The notes beneath the pieces were generated by a model that was not told the origin of the DNA, did not search any database, and saw only the letters and a list, made by a program, of their open reading frames with translations. Shown one piece after another: positions 51,289-60,104 of a stretch of 64,000 nt of DNA (within the stretch, counting starts at the first letter, position 1; every line of letters begins with the position of its first letter). The position numbers and the translations under genes are program-made. The stretch covers positions 124,001 to 188,000 of the forward strand of contig NZ_JAKREV010000004.1 in assembly GCF_022664465.1 (NCBI RefSeq). Direction: 5' to 3'. Source of the DNA: Sphingomonas hankookensis. Its GTDB lineage: Bacteria; Pseudomonadota; Alphaproteobacteria; Sphingomonadales; Sphingomonadaceae.

Positions 51289-52515
51289 CTAACCCCGCTT
51301 GAACCACCGCCATTTCGGCCCCGCCGATTGCAGCACGCCGCGGCGGAACAGGCGGGCGCCGACGCTGATCGTGATCGCGACCCATAGCAGCTGCCATGCC
51401 AGCGCGGCGATGTGCGGCCAGATATCGGCGCTGGTCGCGGCGTGGCCGGCCATGGCGAAGGGCGAGCTGAACGGGAACAGCTCGGCCGCGGTCGCGACCC
51501 AGCTGCCCGGACGACCGACGGCTGCCAGCGCGAAGCCGAACATCGCCATCTGGAAGATGGTGATCGGCAGCGACAGCATCTGGATTTCGCGCGGGGTCGT
51601 CGCCTGCGCGCCGACGGTCAGGAACACCGACCCCAGCAGCATGTACGCCAGCGTGAAATACAGGATGTAGAGCAGCGCGAAGGCGGGGAAGCCGAGTGCC
51701 GGGGCGATGCCCGACATGGCAGTGGCGAAATCGGGCGGCAGCAGCGCGGTGATGTTGATCCCGACCGCGACCCAGAAGGCGAGGAACAGGACCGCGACGC
51801 CGAACATGCCGATCAGCTTGCCGAGGAACACCGATTCGAGCGGCACGGCGGCGGCCAGCACCTCGATCACCTTGTTCGAGCGTTCCTCCGCCATCGTGCC
51901 GACCGCCTGTCCCGCCAGCATCAGCGTGACGACGAACAGCGAGACGACGGCAAAGGTCGCCGCCGCGCTCTTGCCGCCCAGCGACGTGCTGTCGCGCTCG
52001 ACGCGGGTAAAGGTCGGTTGCGACAGCGGCGCGGCGCCAAGGCCTGCGCGCCGGTCGCGCACCGCCTGTTCGGCCAGCGCCGCCATATAGCGGGCGGTGG
52101 TCGACACCGGATTGGCATGGATCAGCTGCGGCCGGTCGAGCGGGCCGTACAGCACTGCGGGTACGTCGATATCGGGATCGGACAGCAACGCGCGCGCCTG
52201 TGCCGCCGGGTCGCCGGCCGGGGCGATGGTGACGAGCGGGGGCAGACCGCGTTCGCGCGAGATCGCCGGACGGATCAGCGTGTCGGCGGCGCGCAGCCGC
52301 GCGGCGTCCTCTACCGACACGATGGCGTAGAGCTTTTCCTTGCCCTCGGTCCCCTGGCCCACGGTCATCGCGCCCAGGCTGCCCATCGCGCCGAACCCGG
52401 CGAACAGCAGCGGGGCGAGCAGGAACAGCAGGAACATCGGCGTCATCACCGTCGCGATGAAATCGCGCCGGGCGATGGTCAGCGTCTGGCGGATCAGTTT
52501 GCGGGTGCTGCTCAT
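51289..52515 (-). CDS. ABC-2 type transporter permease (NatB-like)
   Basis: 408 residues. An N-terminal helix (RRDFIATVMTPMFLLFLLAP), a large extracytoplasmic domain of about 140 residues, then five to six transmembrane helices in the C-terminal half with VSLFVVTLMLAGQAVGTMAE and RSNKVIEVLAAAVPLESVFL, typical of NatB/YhaP exporters. It pairs with the ATPase whose gene overlaps its start by four bases. In characterised relatives the pair exports sodium, drugs or peptides, and the cargo here is unknown. Confidence 0.88.
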   Translation of the reverse strand: MSSTRKLIRQTLTIARRDFIATVMTPMFLLFLLAPLLFAGFGAMGSLGAMTVGQGTEGKEKLYAIVSVEDAARLRAADTLIRPAISRERGLPPLVTIAPAGDPAAQARALLSDPDIDVPAVLYGPLDRPQLIHANPVSTTARYMAALAEQAVRDRRAGLGAAPLSQPTFTRVERDSTSLGGKSAAATFAVVSLFVVTLMLAGQAVGTMAEERSNKVIEVLAAAVPLESVFLGKLIGMFGVAVLFLAFWVAVGINITALLPPDFATAMSGIAPALGFPAFALLYILYFTLAYMLLGSVFLTVGAQATTPREIQMLSLPITIFQMAMFGFALAAVGRPGSWVATAAELFPFSSPFAMAGHAATSADIWPHIAALAWQLLWVAITISVGARLFRRGVLQSAGPKWRWFKRG

Positions 52516-53438
52516 GCCGCCTGCTCCCGCGCGGCTTCACCGACGATGCGCACGAACGCATCGTGCAGGCCGGGGCGTTCGATCGACAGTCCCGAAATGC
52601 CGTAGCCCGCGTCGATCAGTCGCACCAATATCCCCTCTATCCCCTCGGGCGGCAGCGTGAAGCGCCATCCGCCGCGATCCTCCTGCGCACCGGCGGGTAG
52701 CAGGCCTGCGATGCCGGGGGCAGGGTGATGCGGCACGTAATGCGCCTTCATCGGCAACAGCGCGCGGGCATCGTCCACCGTCCCTTCGAACCGGCGCTTG
52801 CCGTGCGCGATGACGCACAGCCGGTCGCACAGCCGTTCGGCATGGGCCATGACATGGGTCGAAAACAGGATGGTGGCGCCGCGATCGCGCTCGCCGCGGA
52901 TCAGCGCCTCCAGCCGTTCCTGGTTGACGGGATCGAGCCCGGAAAAGGGCTCGTCGAGGACGAGGAAGTCGGGCTGATGGACGACGCTGCCCAGCAGCTG
53001 GACGAACTGCGCCATGCCCTTCGACAATTTGCGGATCTTGCTGTCGACCGCGTGGCCGAGGCCTGCCTGTTCGAGCATCGTCGCCGCCCGCTTGCGACCG
53101 GTCGACCAGTCGAGCCCGCGCAGCGCGCCCATGAATGCGATCGCCTCGCGCGCCTTCATGCCGGGATAGAGGCCGCGTTCCTCGGGCAGATAGCCGACGC
53201 GGTCGGATGCGTCGCGCGGCAGCGCGTGGCCGAGCAGGGTGCGGGTGCCTTCGTCGGGTTCGATGATGCCGAGCAGCATGCGCAGCGTCGTCGTCTTGCC
53301 CGCGCCATTGGGGCCGAGCACGCCGTACACCGCGCCGGTCGGCACGGCGAGGTCGATGCCGTCGACGACGCGGCGGTCGCCGAACCGCTTGACCAGCCCG
53401 GTCGCCCGCAATGCCAGATGATCGTCCTGCACCCTCAT
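52512..53438 (-). CDS. ABC transporter ATP-binding protein (NatA-like)
   Basis: 308 residues. Walker A is GPNGAGKTTTLRML, the signature region reads LSKGMAQFVQLLGSVVHQPD and Walker B is FLVLDEPFSGLDPVN; the switch His is in LFSTHVMAHAERLCD. The last 80 residues form the extra C-terminal domain seen in NatA/DrrA-type exporters. It is translationally coupled to the ABC-2 permease. Divergent from queG with 52 bp between the starts, which must carry both promoters. Confidence 0.92.
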   Translation of the reverse strand: MRVQDDHLALRATGLVKRFGDRRVVDGIDLAVPTGAVYGVLGPNGAGKTTTLRMLLGIIEPDEGTRTLLGHALPRDASDRVGYLPEERGLYPGMKAREAIAFMGALRGLDWSTGRKRAATMLEQAGLGHAVDSKIRKLSKGMAQFVQLLGSVVHQPDFLVLDEPFSGLDPVNQERLEALIRGERDRGATILFSTHVMAHAERLCDRLCVIAHGKRRFEGTVDDARALLPMKAHYVPHHPAPGIAGLLPAGAQEDRGGWRFTLPPEGIEGILVRLIDAGYGISGLSIERPGLHDAFVRIVGEAAREQAA

Positions 53439-53490
53439 CCCCCCAAACGATGCTCTTTAGCTACCGCATCGAAAAGCGTAGCGGGGGGAT

Positions 53491-54561
53491 GTGATCCAAG
53501 ACAAGGGCTCCTCCGGCGATATTGTCGACCGTATTCGTGCCAAGGCGGCCGAATGCGGGTTCGTCGCCTGCGGCATTGCCCGCGCCGACGCCGCGCCGCG
53601 CACCGCCGAGCGGTTGCGCCAGTGGCTGGACGAGGGGCGGCACGGGTCGATGATCTGGATGGAGGAGCGCAGCGCACAGCGCGGATCGCCCGCCGGATTG
53701 TGGAGCGAGGTGAAGAGCGTCATCGCGCTGGGCATGAGCTATGCCCCCGCCGGCGATCCGCTGGCGCTGGCGGAGGTGGGCGATCGTGGGCGCATTTCGG
53801 TCTATGCGCAGGGCGGCGATTATCACGATGTGGTCAAAAAGGCGCTGAAGGCGCTTGGCCGCTGGCTGGCGCAGGAGGCGGGTTGCGACCTGAAGGTTTT
53901 CGTCGATACCGCGCCGGTGATGGAAAAGCCGCTCAGTGAAGCGGCGGGGCTGGGGTGGCAGGGCAAGCATACCAACCTGGTCAGCCGGGATCATGGCAGC
54001 TGGCTGTTCCTCGGCGCGATCTACACCACGCTCGACCTGCCGCCCGACCGGCCGGGGCGCGATAGCTGCGGGTCGTGCGATGCGTGCCAGCGGGCGTGCC
54101 CCACGCAAGCGTTTCCCGAACCCTATCGGCTGGATGCGCGGCGCTGCGTCTCGTACCTGACGATCGAACATGCCGGGCCGATCCCGGTCGAGCTGCGTGC
54201 GGGAATCGGCAACCGCATCTATGGCTGTGACGATTGCCTCGCGGTGTGTCCGTGGAACAAGTTCGCGCAAGTCGCGGCGGCGAACCGCGCGTTCGCGGCC
54301 CGGGCGGAGTTCGCCGCGCCACGCCTGGCCGACCTGATCGCGCTGGACGACGCGAGCTTTCGCGAGGTGTTTCGCGGGTCGCCGATCAAGCGGATCGGGC
54401 GCAACCGCATGGTGCGCAACGCGCTGATCGCGGCGGGGAATAGTGGCGACGTGGCGCTGGTCGCGCCGGTGCGGGCGGCGTGCGGCGATGCCGATGCGGT
54501 GGTGGCGGAGGCGGCGGTTTGGGCGTTGGGGCAGCTCGATCGATCGGCGCAGGACGGTTGA
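53491..54561 (+). CDS. queG: Epoxyqueuosine reductase QueG
   Basis: A 356-residue cobalamin-dependent iron-sulphur enzyme that makes queuosine in tRNA from epoxyqueuosine. Two 4Fe-4S motifs are intact: [17 protein letters not shown] and [16 protein letters not shown]. The N-terminal cobalamin-binding part includes [20 protein letters not shown] with the catalytic Asp. [19 protein letters not shown] is the conserved tail. The start is GTG at 53491 behind a G-rich GCGGGGGG. The cobalamin need links it loosely to the B12 chelatase genes cobS and cobT in the window. Confidence 0.95.
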   Translation: MIQDKGSSGDIVDRIRAKAAECGFVACGIARADAAPRTAERLRQWLDEGRHGSMIWMEERSAQRGSPAGLWSEVKSVIALGMSYAPAGDPLALAEVGDRGRISVYAQGGDYHDVVKKALKALGRWLAQEAGCDLKVFVDTAPVMEKPLSEAAGLGWQGKHTNLVSRDHGSWLFLGAIYTTLDLPPDRPGRDSCGSCDACQRACPTQAFPEPYRLDARRCVSYLTIEHAGPIPVELRAGIGNRIYGCDDCLAVCPWNKFAQVAAANRAFAARAEFAAPRLADLIALDDASFREVFRGSPIKRIGRNRMVRNALIAAGNSGDVALVAPVRAACGDADAVVAEAAVWALGQLDRSAQDG

Positions 54562-54566
54562 CTTGA

Positions 54567-54651
54567 ACGTCGCCCCAGCGAAGGCTGGGGCCTCAAGCGG
54601 CTCTTGTTACGTGCTACCATCCGGAGATCCCAGCCTTCGCTGGGATGACGT
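54567..54651. repeat. MITE-like repeat, class B
   Basis: CGCCCCAGCGAAGGCTGGGG on the left and CCCAGCCTTCGCTGGGATGA on the right enclose AAGCGGCTCTTG and CGTGCTACCATCCGGAGA. The same inner words occur in 9790-9873, so both descend from one element of about 85 bp. It lies between convergent queG and the endolysin-like gene. Confidence 0.8.
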
Positions 54652-54667
54652 CGGGTTCAGCCGACGA

Positions 54668-55327
54668 TCACGACAGCCCGCTCTCGCGCCGCACCGCCGC
54701 CAGTTCGGCATTGCGCCGCCCCTGCACATGCGCCCAGTCGCGGAATTTCCAGTCGCCGCCCCACACCAGCCCCTGCGCCTTCGCCGCCTTGCCCAGCGCG
54801 CGGAAGAAGACATGCGCGTCGGGTTCGCGCCAGTACCAGCGTTCGTCGACCAGATCGGCGGCCCATGCCGCGGGCAGGCCGTCAGGCGTCTGCGCATTGT
54901 GAAAGCTGAAGGTGACCTTGCTGGTCCCGGCGCGGAACAGCCGTTCCTGCACCGCGACCGAGCGCCAGCCATAGACGATGACCGGGCGAAACCCGTCGTC
55001 GCGCAGCCGGTCGATCAGCGTCACGACCTGTCGCCGGAATTGCGGGTGCAGGCTGGCGAGCTTGCGCGCCTCCGGCCAGTCGCTGCTGTCGGCCCAGCGG
55101 GCGGGCGCGGCGCGCAGCCGGGCGAGGGTGGCGCCGCCGGGATCGATCCGGCCGTCGGGTTCGATCCCGAACCGCTCCTGCACGCTACGGATCGCGGCGA
55201 TCAGGCGCGGGCCGACAATGCCGTCGATCCCACCGGGCTCGATCCCGATCCGCAGCACCAGCCATTGCACGGTACGCACATCCGCGGCCCGGTTGTCGCC
55301 ATCCTGTCCCACGCTCGCCTCGATCAT
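54668..55327 (-). CDS. Peptidoglycan-binding VanY/endolysin-like D-Ala-D-Ala peptidase
   Basis: 219 residues. The N-terminal part (about 15-75) reads VRTVQWLVLRIG and GIDGIVGPRLIAAIRSVQER, a peptidoglycan-binding repeat. The C-terminal part resembles the M15/VanY fold: VIVYGWRSVAVQERLF, SFHNAQ followed by AADLVDER (His and Asp ligands) and WKFRDWAHVQ (second His). No signal peptide is present. Phage endolysins share this architecture, but no other phage genes are near, so it is either a domesticated endolysin or a cell-wall enzyme released by another route. Confidence 0.75.
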   Translation of the reverse strand: MIEASVGQDGDNRAADVRTVQWLVLRIGIEPGGIDGIVGPRLIAAIRSVQERFGIEPDGRIDPGGATLARLRAAPARWADSSDWPEARKLASLHPQFRRQVVTLIDRLRDDGFRPVIVYGWRSVAVQERLFRAGTSKVTFSFHNAQTPDGLPAAWAADLVDERWYWREPDAHVFFRALGKAAKAQGLVWGGDWKFRDWAHVQGRRNAELAAVRRESGLS

Positions 55328-55389
55328 CGTCCGCTCCGTTGCTGATGGCGGGGGAACGCTGGCGGGCGAAATCCTACATTACAAGGGGC

Positions 55390-55728
55390 TCAGCGCGGTC
55401 GGCTGCGCGCTGCCGCCACCTGTTCGCGCAGGATCAGCGCCTGTTGCGTCAGTGCCGCGCCGTTGGTCGCGATCGGTCCGCCCTGGCGATATTGCCGTGC
55501 CTGCCGGTCGAGGATCGCGCTCTGCGCGCGGAGCGTTCGCGCCTCGGCCCGGGTCAGGTCGCCGCTGCGCCGCCCGTCGCGGATTGCGCGGTCGATGTCG
55601 TGCAGATCGTGCTCGATCGTCGCGGGCGGGGCGGGTGTTTCGCGGATCGCGGAACGGCCACCGTCCCATATCTGCGCGTCGGCGGGGGCGGCGAGGGTCA
55701 GCAACAGCAAGGGCAGCGTGGCACGCAT
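55390..55728 (-). CDS. Small exported coiled-coil-like protein of unknown function
   Basis: 112 residues. Signal peptide MRATLPLLLLTLAAPADA. The mature part is helical, with IEHDLHDIDRAIRDGRRSGD, LTRAEARTLRAQSAILDRQA and GAALTQQALILREQVAAARS, so mostly charged amphipathic helix. It resembles small periplasmic proteins found in many sphingomonads, but I cannot name a function. The ATG at 55728 has GGAGACCCGCCG before it. Confidence 0.72.
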   Translation of the reverse strand: MRATLPLLLLTLAAPADAQIWDGGRSAIRETPAPPATIEHDLHDIDRAIRDGRRSGDLTRAEARTLRAQSAILDRQARQYRQGGPIATNGAALTQQALILREQVAAARSRPR

Positions 55729-55764
55729 CGGCGGGTCTCCTCGGGCAGCTTGGGCCGAAACTCT

Positions 55765-55867
55765 GATCGTCGTCCCCGCGCAGGCGGGGACCCATAAACG
55801 CGACGATAGCAACGCTATCATGAACGTCGGCGGCAATGGATTCCCGCCTGCGCGGGAATGACGATCG
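55765..55867. repeat. MITE-like repeat, class A, about 100 bp
   Basis: GATCGTCGTCCCCGCGCAGG and CGCCTGCGCGGGAATGACGA form the outer arms, with ACCCATAAACGCG and GCGGCAATGGATTC inside. It is the same family as 2231-2326 and 26531-26627. It sits upstream of the GT2 gene. Confidence 0.8.
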
Positions 55868-55947
55868 TGGTGGCTGTTGTTCGAAGAAGGGTTCGCGCGC
55901 GCCATCCGGCTTTTCCTGTCGCGCGGCATGGGGTAACGCCACGCCCC

Positions 55948-56964
55948 ATGATCCGTCCCGCGCTGTCCGTCGTCGTCCCCTGTTACAACGAGGCCGCCTG
56001 CCTCGACGTGCTGCACGCCCGTATCTCGGCGGTGGCGAAGGCGGTGGTCGGCGACGATCACGAGATCGTGCTGGTGAACGACGGATCGCGCGACCAGAGC
56101 TGGGCGGTGATGGAGCGCCTGGCCGCCGCCGACCCGCGGCTGGTGGCGATCAACCTGTCGCGCAACCATGGGCACCAGCTGGCGCTGACCGCGGGCCTCG
56201 ACCTGTGCGCGGGCGAGCGCATCCTGATCATCGACGCCGATCTGCAGGACCCGCCCGAACTGCTGGCCGACATGATTGCGACGATGGAGGCGGAAAGCGC
56301 CGACGTCGTCTATGCGGTGCGGCGCAAGCGCGAGGGCGAGACGTTCTTCAAGAAGCTGACCGCCGCCGCCTTCTACCGCGTGCTCGACCGGGTGACCGAC
56401 ACGCCGATCCCGCTCGACACCGGCGATTTCCGGCTGATGAGCCGCCGGGCGCTCGATGCGCTGCTGAGCCTGCCCGAACAGGCGCGCTTCATCCGCGGTA
56501 TGGTGGCGTGGGTCGGGTTCCGGCAGGTGCCGTTCCCCTATGACCGCGACGAGCGACTGGCGGGCGAGAGCAAGTATCCGCTGGGTAAGATGATCCGTTT
56601 TGCGCTCGACGCGGTGACGGGGTTCTCGACCGCGCCGCTCAGGCTGGCCAGCCATATGGGGCTGGTGCTTACGGGTCTGTCGCTGCTGCTGTTTGCCTAT
56701 ATCGCGATCGGCTGGATTTCGGGCAGCGCGGTGCAGGGGTGGACGTCGACGATGCTGGTCGTCGTGTTCCTCGGCGCGGTGCAGATGTTCGTGCTGGGGA
56801 TGATCGGAGAGTATCTCGGGCGGCTGTACGTCGAATCGAAGCGGCGGCCCTTGTATCTCGTCGCGGATGTCGCTGGGCCGGTGAAGGGGCGGGCCAGTCT
56901 GGGGTATCGGGCGGGCGATCGCGGGGATGTTACCGTGTCGCCGGTGTTGCCCGAGCAGCAGTAG
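55948..56964 (+). CDS. GT2 family glycosyltransferase, GtrB/DPM-like with two C-terminal helices
   Basis: 338 residues. The GT-A domain shows LSVVVPCYNEAACLDVLHAR, IVLVNDGSRDQSW, NHGHQLALTAGLDLCAGERI, the metal-binding DADLQDPPELL and GDFRLMSRRALDALLSLPEQ. Two transmembrane helices at about residues 235-300 anchor it. This is the layout of GtrB and dolichol-phosphate-mannose synthase-like enzymes that load a sugar onto undecaprenyl phosphate at the cytoplasmic face. GtrA at 49733 is the obvious flippase partner. The ATG at 55948 is chosen because the longer frame begins inside a repeat. Confidence 0.92.
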   Translation: MIRPALSVVVPCYNEAACLDVLHARISAVAKAVVGDDHEIVLVNDGSRDQSWAVMERLAAADPRLVAINLSRNHGHQLALTAGLDLCAGERILIIDADLQDPPELLADMIATMEAESADVVYAVRRKREGETFFKKLTAAAFYRVLDRVTDTPIPLDTGDFRLMSRRALDALLSLPEQARFIRGMVAWVGFRQVPFPYDRDERLAGESKYPLGKMIRFALDAVTGFSTAPLRLASHMGLVLTGLSLLLFAYIAIGWISGSAVQGWTSTMLVVVFLGAVQMFVLGMIGEYLGRLYVESKRRPLYLVADVAGPVKGRASLGYRAGDRGDVTVSPVLPEQQ

Positions 56965-56972
56965 AAAGCTGG

Positions 56973-57218
56973 TTTCACGCGAAGGCGCTAAGACGCGAAG
57001 AAGATAGCGCAGAGACGCGGAGACGCAGAGGTGTTGCGGGCGTGGGCAGGTCTTGCCGCGTCAGCTGCCTTATTGTTCGCGGCAACGAAGGATATGGTCT
57101 GCCGATCGCGAGCGGTGGCCCCGGACGCATCCTCTCTGCGCCTCCGCGTCTCTGCGCCTCCGCGTCTCTGCGCGAACCAATTCCTTCTTCTCTTCGCGTC
57201 TTAGCGCCTTCGCGTGAA
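56973..57218. repeat. Class D long inverted repeat with iterated GACGCGGA units
   Basis: TTTCACGCGAAGGCGCTAAG with GAAGATAGCGCAGAGACGCG on the left and TCTCTGCGCGAACC with GTCTTAGCGCCTTCGCGTGA on the right enclose about 90 bp. The outer arms match those at 47668-47822. The inner part repeats CTCCGCGTCTCTGCG in direct orientation twice (57132-57175). It fills the gap between convergent GT2 and RHH genes. Confidence 0.75.
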
Positions 57219-57224
57219 AACGAC

Positions 57225-57476
57225 TTACCGAGCGCCAACCTCGCTAAGCAACCAAGACCGGATCGCGCTCGCAAGGTTCGGCGGATCGTCCCCCTCGATC
57301 CGAACCGCGTCGATCGCTGCGACCAGCGCCGACAGCGGCAGCGACCGCCGCACCGCTGCATCCTCCAGTGCCGCCCAGAAGCCCGGCTCGAGGCTGATCG
57401 ACGTCGCATGCCCCGCAATCGTGATCGACCGCTTCACCGGCCCGCGAAAGCCGCCGGGCGGGGCGGCCGGCTTCAT
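57225..57476 (-). CDS. Ribbon-helix-helix domain protein
   Basis: 83 residues. [20 protein letters not shown] is the ribbon and [20 protein letters not shown] with [10 protein letters not shown] forms the helices, matching the RHH_4 family that occurs widely in alphaproteobacteria. DNA binding is inferred and the target is unknown. The ATG at 57476 overlaps the cobT stop (ATGA), so it is translated with cobT. It may be just an operon companion, not a B12 regulator. Confidence 0.82.
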   Translation of the reverse strand: MKPAAPPGGFRGPVKRSITIAGHATSISLEPGFWAALEDAAVRRSLPLSALVAAIDAVRIEGDDPPNLASAIRSWLLSEVGAR

Positions 57477-59302
57477 TCGCTGTCGAACAGCGACGCCAGC
57501 TGCTCGATCATCGTACCCGCTAGCTGCTCGGCGTCCATGATCGTCACCGCGCGACCGTACCAGCGGGTCACGTCGTGGCCGATACCGATCGCGACCAGTT
57601 CGACCGGCGACTTGCCCTCGATCCACGCGATCACCTGTCGCAGGTGCCGTTCCAGATAGCTGCCCGAATTGACCGACAGCGTCGAATCGTCGACCGGCGC
57701 GCCGTCGGAGATGACCATCAGCACCTTGCGATCCTCAGGGCGCGCGATCAGCCGGCCGTGCGCCCATAGCAGCGCTTCGCCGTCGATATTCTCCTTCAGC
57801 AACCCCTCGCGCATCATCAGCCCGAGCGACTTCTTTGCACGGCGCCACGGCTCGTCGGCCTGTTTGTAGACGATGTGGCGGATGTCGTTGAGCCGGCCGG
57901 GCTGGGGCGGGCGACCGGCAGCGAGCCAGGATTCGCGGCTCTGCCCGCCCTTCCACGCGCGGGTCGTGAAGCCGAGGATCTCGACCTTCACCCCGACCCG
58001 CTCCAGCGTACGGGCAAGGATGTCGGCGCTGATCGCGGCGATGCCGATCGGGCGGCCGCGCATCGATCCCGAATTGTCGATCAGCAACGTGACGACGGTA
58101 TCGCGAAACTCGGTATCGCGCTCGATCTTGTAGCTGAGCGACTGCGCCGGATTGATGACGACCCGCGCCAGCCGCGCGGCGTCGAGCATCCCCTCTTCCT
58201 GATCGAAATCCCAGGACCGCGACTGTTGCGCCATCAGCCGCCGCTGCAACCGGTTGGCGAGCTTGGTTACCACCCCCTGCAACTGGACCAGTTGCTGGTC
58301 GAGATAGGCGCGCAGCCGTTCGAGTTCGTCGGCATCGCATAGCTCGGTCGCGGCGATCACCTCGTCGAACTTGGTGGTGAAGGCGCGATATTCGAACTGC
58401 GCGTTCAGATCGGCGAAAGGGCGATTGGGGCGGACCGGCATCATGCCGCCCTCGTCCTCACCATCGGCCATGTCGTCGCCTTCGGCGTCGTTGTCTTCGG
58501 ACAGGTCGTCGCTCTGCCCGTCAGACTGGTCGTCGCTGCGATCCTCGCCGCGGGCTTCGACCTGCCCCTCGCCGCCCTGCTGTTCGCCTTCGTCCTCGCC
58601 GTCGTCCTGCGGGGTCTGTTCGTCCTCGCCTTGCGACTCGTCGCCGCCGTCATCGGCCTGTTCGGGTTCGACCTCGCCTTCGACCAGTTCGAGGTCCTGC
58701 AGGATGCGGGCGATACCGCGACCGAACGCCGCCTGATCGTCGACCAGCGCGGCCAGCGTGTCGAGCTGCGCGCCCGCACGCTCCTCGATCCAGTCGGACA
58801 CCAGCGCCATCGCCGGCGCCGCGGCTGCCGGCGGCAATCGTCCGGTCAGCCGTTCGCGCACCATCAGCTGGACGGCGGTCGACAGCGGCACCTCGGCGCG
58901 GGTGCGTGCCCGCGTGATCGGGTCGGAGCGCATGCGCAGCGCCAGCGCATGGTCGAGATTGTCGGCGATCCCGTCATACCCGGCCGATCCGACCGCATCG
59001 ACCCGCGCCTGTTCGACCGCATCGAACACCGCGCGCGCCACCGCTTCGCCGGGCGCGGTGCGAGCATGCAGCGCGCCGTCATGATGCCGCATCCGCAGCG
59101 CGAAGCCGTCGGCGAGGCCGCGCGCTTCGGCCACCTGATCGGCGGGCAGCGCGCGGGCGGGCATCGGCACCTTGATATGCTTGCCCGATGCGACGGGGGC
59201 GTCGGCGGTGAACGCCAGCTCCACCTCCGGCTCCTCGGCGATCGCGCGCGAGGTGCCGCGCAAGACGTCACGAAACCGGTCGAGCGGGGATTCCTGTGCC
59301 AT
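57473..59302 (-). CDS. cobT: Cobaltochelatase subunit CobT (VWA domain)
   Basis: 609 residues. Between about residues 215 and 290 lies a strongly acidic, Glu/Asp/Gln/Gly-rich linker. The C-terminal VWA domain carries the MIDAS motif [17 protein letters not shown] (about residue 405) and [16 protein letters not shown]. With CobS it forms the chaperone-like ATPase complex that drives CobN in aerobic B12 synthesis. The ATG at 59302 ([16 protein letters not shown]) is standard. It stands apart from cobS, 11 kb away, and is divergent from the flagellar operon. Confidence 0.95.
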   Translation of the reverse strand: MAQESPLDRFRDVLRGTSRAIAEEPEVELAFTADAPVASGKHIKVPMPARALPADQVAEARGLADGFALRMRHHDGALHARTAPGEAVARAVFDAVEQARVDAVGSAGYDGIADNLDHALALRMRSDPITRARTRAEVPLSTAVQLMVRERLTGRLPPAAAAPAMALVSDWIEERAGAQLDTLAALVDDQAAFGRGIARILQDLELVEGEVEPEQADDGGDESQGEDEQTPQDDGEDEGEQQGGEGQVEARGEDRSDDQSDGQSDDLSEDNDAEGDDMADGEDEGGMMPVRPNRPFADLNAQFEYRAFTTKFDEVIAATELCDADELERLRAYLDQQLVQLQGVVTKLANRLQRRLMAQQSRSWDFDQEEGMLDAARLARVVINPAQSLSYKIERDTEFRDTVVTLLIDNSGSMRGRPIGIAAISADILARTLERVGVKVEILGFTTRAWKGGQSRESWLAAGRPPQPGRLNDIRHIVYKQADEPWRRAKKSLGLMMREGLLKENIDGEALLWAHGRLIARPEDRKVLMVISDGAPVDDSTLSVNSGSYLERHLRQVIAWIEGKSPVELVAIGIGHDVTRWYGRAVTIMDAEQLAGTMIEQLASLFDSE

Positions 59303-59415
59303 GCCGCATGCTTTGGGGATTGGTGGCGGGGGAGGCAAGGGGGCGGTGCAAGCACGCACCGATCCGAAACGGATACGATCGTGGGGAACTGATTCCAAAC
59401 CCGACCGGGCCTTCG

Positions 59416-59444
59416 TTGAACCGCCGTCCGCCGACGTCTCTAAC
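59416..59444 (+). promoter_or_regulatory. Candidate sigma-70-like promoter of the flagellar operon
   Basis: TTGAAC, a 17-bp spacer and TCTAAC lie 28 bp upstream of the first flagellar ATG. No sigma-54 or sigma-28 type element was recognised in the 169-bp gap between cobT and this gene, which has no other content. Confidence 0.4.
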
Positions 59445-59471
59445 GCGCTTGGGGATCGAAAGGGGGGCGTC

Positions 59472-60104
59472 ATGAGCGGGCTGCTGGAATCGGCCATGTC
59501 CATTTTGCGGCTGTCGTCGGCGCGATTGGGGCAGGTTTCCGAAAATGTCGGCAACGTGTCGACGCCGGGATACAAGCGCAGCGTCGCGTATCGCACGCTG
59601 CAGGCGGCGCTGGATGCCGAGGCGACGGCCGGTTCCTATCAAGACGCGACGCAGGGCAAGTTGCAGGCGACCGGCGCATCGCTGGACGTCGCGATCGAGG
59701 GCGCGGGCGCGTTCGAGCTGCGCGACGGCGAGCAACTGGTGCAATCGCGGGTCGGGCAGTTCCACCGGGTGGACGACGGGCGACTGGCCGATGGGCGCGG
59801 GCGGATCGTGCAGGATGCCGGCGGCGGCGACGTCGTGCTGGCGCGCGACGATGTGACGATCCTGCCCGACGGCACGATATTGGACGGACAGCGGCCGGTG
59901 GCGCGCATCGCGGTGCGGGCGACCGACGGCAGCGAACCGTCGCTGCGACAGGCAATGGTCGAAGCGTCCAACGTGACGCTGGGCGACGAGATGCTGTCGA
60001 TGATGACCGCGATGCGCGAGGCGGAGGGCGGCGCACGGCTGGTCCAGGTCTATGACGAACTGATGGGCCGGGCACTGACCGTGCTGGGGCAGGCCGGGCG
60101 ATGA
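59472..60104 (+). CDS. Flagellar basal-body rod/hook family protein, FlgF-like
   Basis: 210 residues. [20 protein letters not shown] is the N-terminal rod signature in slightly altered form (normally NNIANxNTxGFK). The central [20 protein letters not shown] with [16 protein letters not shown] and the C-terminal [20 protein letters not shown] with the amphipathic tail are clear. Rod proteins polymerise outside the cell to form the axle. Its length and place before flgG suggest FlgF, but it may be a divergent FlgE/FlgG paralogue. The ATG at 59472 is preceded by AAAGGGGGGC. The stop overlaps the next start. Confidence 0.8.
   Translation: MSGLLESAMSILRLSSARLGQVSENVGNVSTPGYKRSVAYRTLQAALDAEATAGSYQDATQGKLQATGASLDVAIEGAGAFELRDGEQLVQSRVGQFHRVDDGRLADGRGRIVQDAGGGDVVLARDDVTILPDGTILDGQRPVARIAVRATDGSEPSLRQAMVEASNVTLGDEMLSMMTAMREAEGGARLVQVYDELMGRALTVLGQAGR

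Noticed and set aside
54668..55728. Prophage remnant
   Set aside because: Only the endolysin-like gene suggests phage. No integrase, portal, capsid, tail or attachment repeat was found around it.
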